Assembly (NCBI RefSeq): GCF_003075045.1
Contig: NZ_QCZD01000001.1
Location: 806,001 to 870,000, forward strand
Reading direction: 5' to 3'
From: Maribacter litoralis
GTDB lineage: Bacteria > Bacteroidota > Bacteroidia > Flavobacteriales > Flavobacteriaceae
DNA length: 64,000 nucleotides
Shown here one piece after another: positions 63,744-64,000 of the stretch. Position 1 is the stretch's first letter, and each line of letters begins with the position of its first letter. The notes beneath the pieces are model-generated. The model worked only from the letters and a program-made list of their open reading frames with translations, searched no databases and was not told the origin of the DNA. Both the position numbers and the translations under genes were made by a program.

Positions 63744-64000
63744 TTAGTTTTTCCCATTGAGTAATTGGTTGATATGGTGGTTTATTTGTTCAATTTGTTT
63801 TGCCTCTGTTTTATTTGAAGTAATATCATTTATAATTTCATCTTGATCATCTTTACTTAATGATTTGAAAGAGTCCATTAGGCCTGCATCTTCAAAACAT
63901 TTAAGAATTTCCGAATTCTTATTAATTTTATCATGTGTATGTAGATATAGCGTAACTGTAACTTTATCACCACCAGTCTTACCTATTTCGTTTCTGATTT
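63744..64000 (-). CDS. YdeI/OmpD-associated family protein (partial)
   Basis: The frame is open from its stop TAA (63744-63746) to the window edge, about 85 residues. It includes GGDKVTVTLYL (as in the DUF1905 end of YdeI proteins) and a C-terminal helical part LSKDDQDEIINDITSNKTEA that follows the YdeI pattern. The N-terminal part lies outside the window. Assignment is by pattern recall and moderate. Confidence 0.55.
   Translation of the reverse strand, partial: IRNEIGKTGGDKVTVTLYLHTHDKINKNSEILKCFEDAGLMDSFKSLSKDDQDEIINDITSNKTEAKQIEQINHHINQLLNGKN

Overview
The window looks like chromosome of a marine or algae-associated member of the Flavobacteriaceae (Bacteroidetes). The DNA is AT-rich and lacks clear Shine-Dalgarno sites. 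Promoters carry the Bacteroidetes -7 element (TAnnTTTG-like). Marker families include PorP/SprF, a T9SS-type C-terminal sorting domain, a LytS-like kinase with a Reg_prop propeller, a GH29 fucosidase and the Bacteroidetes form of the MoxR cluster. I cannot name the genus from sequence alone.

Layout. 0-2.1 kb: end of cydAB (cytochrome bd oxidase) and a split YeeE/YedE sulfur transporter. 2.1-9.9 kb: MoxR/DUF58/BatA-like/DUF4175/DUF4159 operon. 10-13 kb: tldD-tldE protease pair. 13.4-14.6 kb: higBA toxin-antitoxin and an orphan. 14.6-23.4 kb: a LytTR two-component operon encoding exported proteins, plus a VIT-VWA gene with the same operator. 23.7-25.9 kb: fucosidase. 26-43 kb: a stress/low-oxygen-type cluster with six double-domain universal stress proteins, a P-type ATPase, a PPOX protein, a sigma-like protein, thioredoxin, MscS, an ATP-cone nuclease, a beta-CASP hydrolase, a lipoprotein and cardiolipin synthase. 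43-49 kb: a SprF-like protein and a surface protein with 11 EF-hand-type loops, set between direct repeats that include tRNA 3'-end fragments, a hipA fossil and a 103-bp tandem repeat. 49-64 kb: two related gene sets of redox and hydrolase enzymes, many with export signals, with AraC regulators.

Three regulatory codes can be read directly. (1) A CRP/FNR-like palindrome TGAY-N4-RTCA precedes nearly every transcription unit of the 26-43 kb cluster. A -7 element starts exactly 24 bp past each site, which is class II activator geometry, so this is probably one FNR-type regulon. It resembles in content the Anr/FixK and DosR regulons of other phyla. (2) A direct repeat with 21-bp period (ATTCGT...ATTCGT), 36 bp from the -7 element, precedes both the operon at 20963 (which appears to contain the LytS/LytTR pair itself) and the VIT-VWA gene at 23402. 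(3) A 43-bp operator with two 21-bp-spaced half sites occurs at 57035 and 62466, beside an AraC pseudogene and an intact AraC gene respectively. This argues that the 49-64 kb region arose by duplication or merger of two AraC-controlled units.

No integrase, transposase, CRISPR array, rRNA or complete tRNA was seen.
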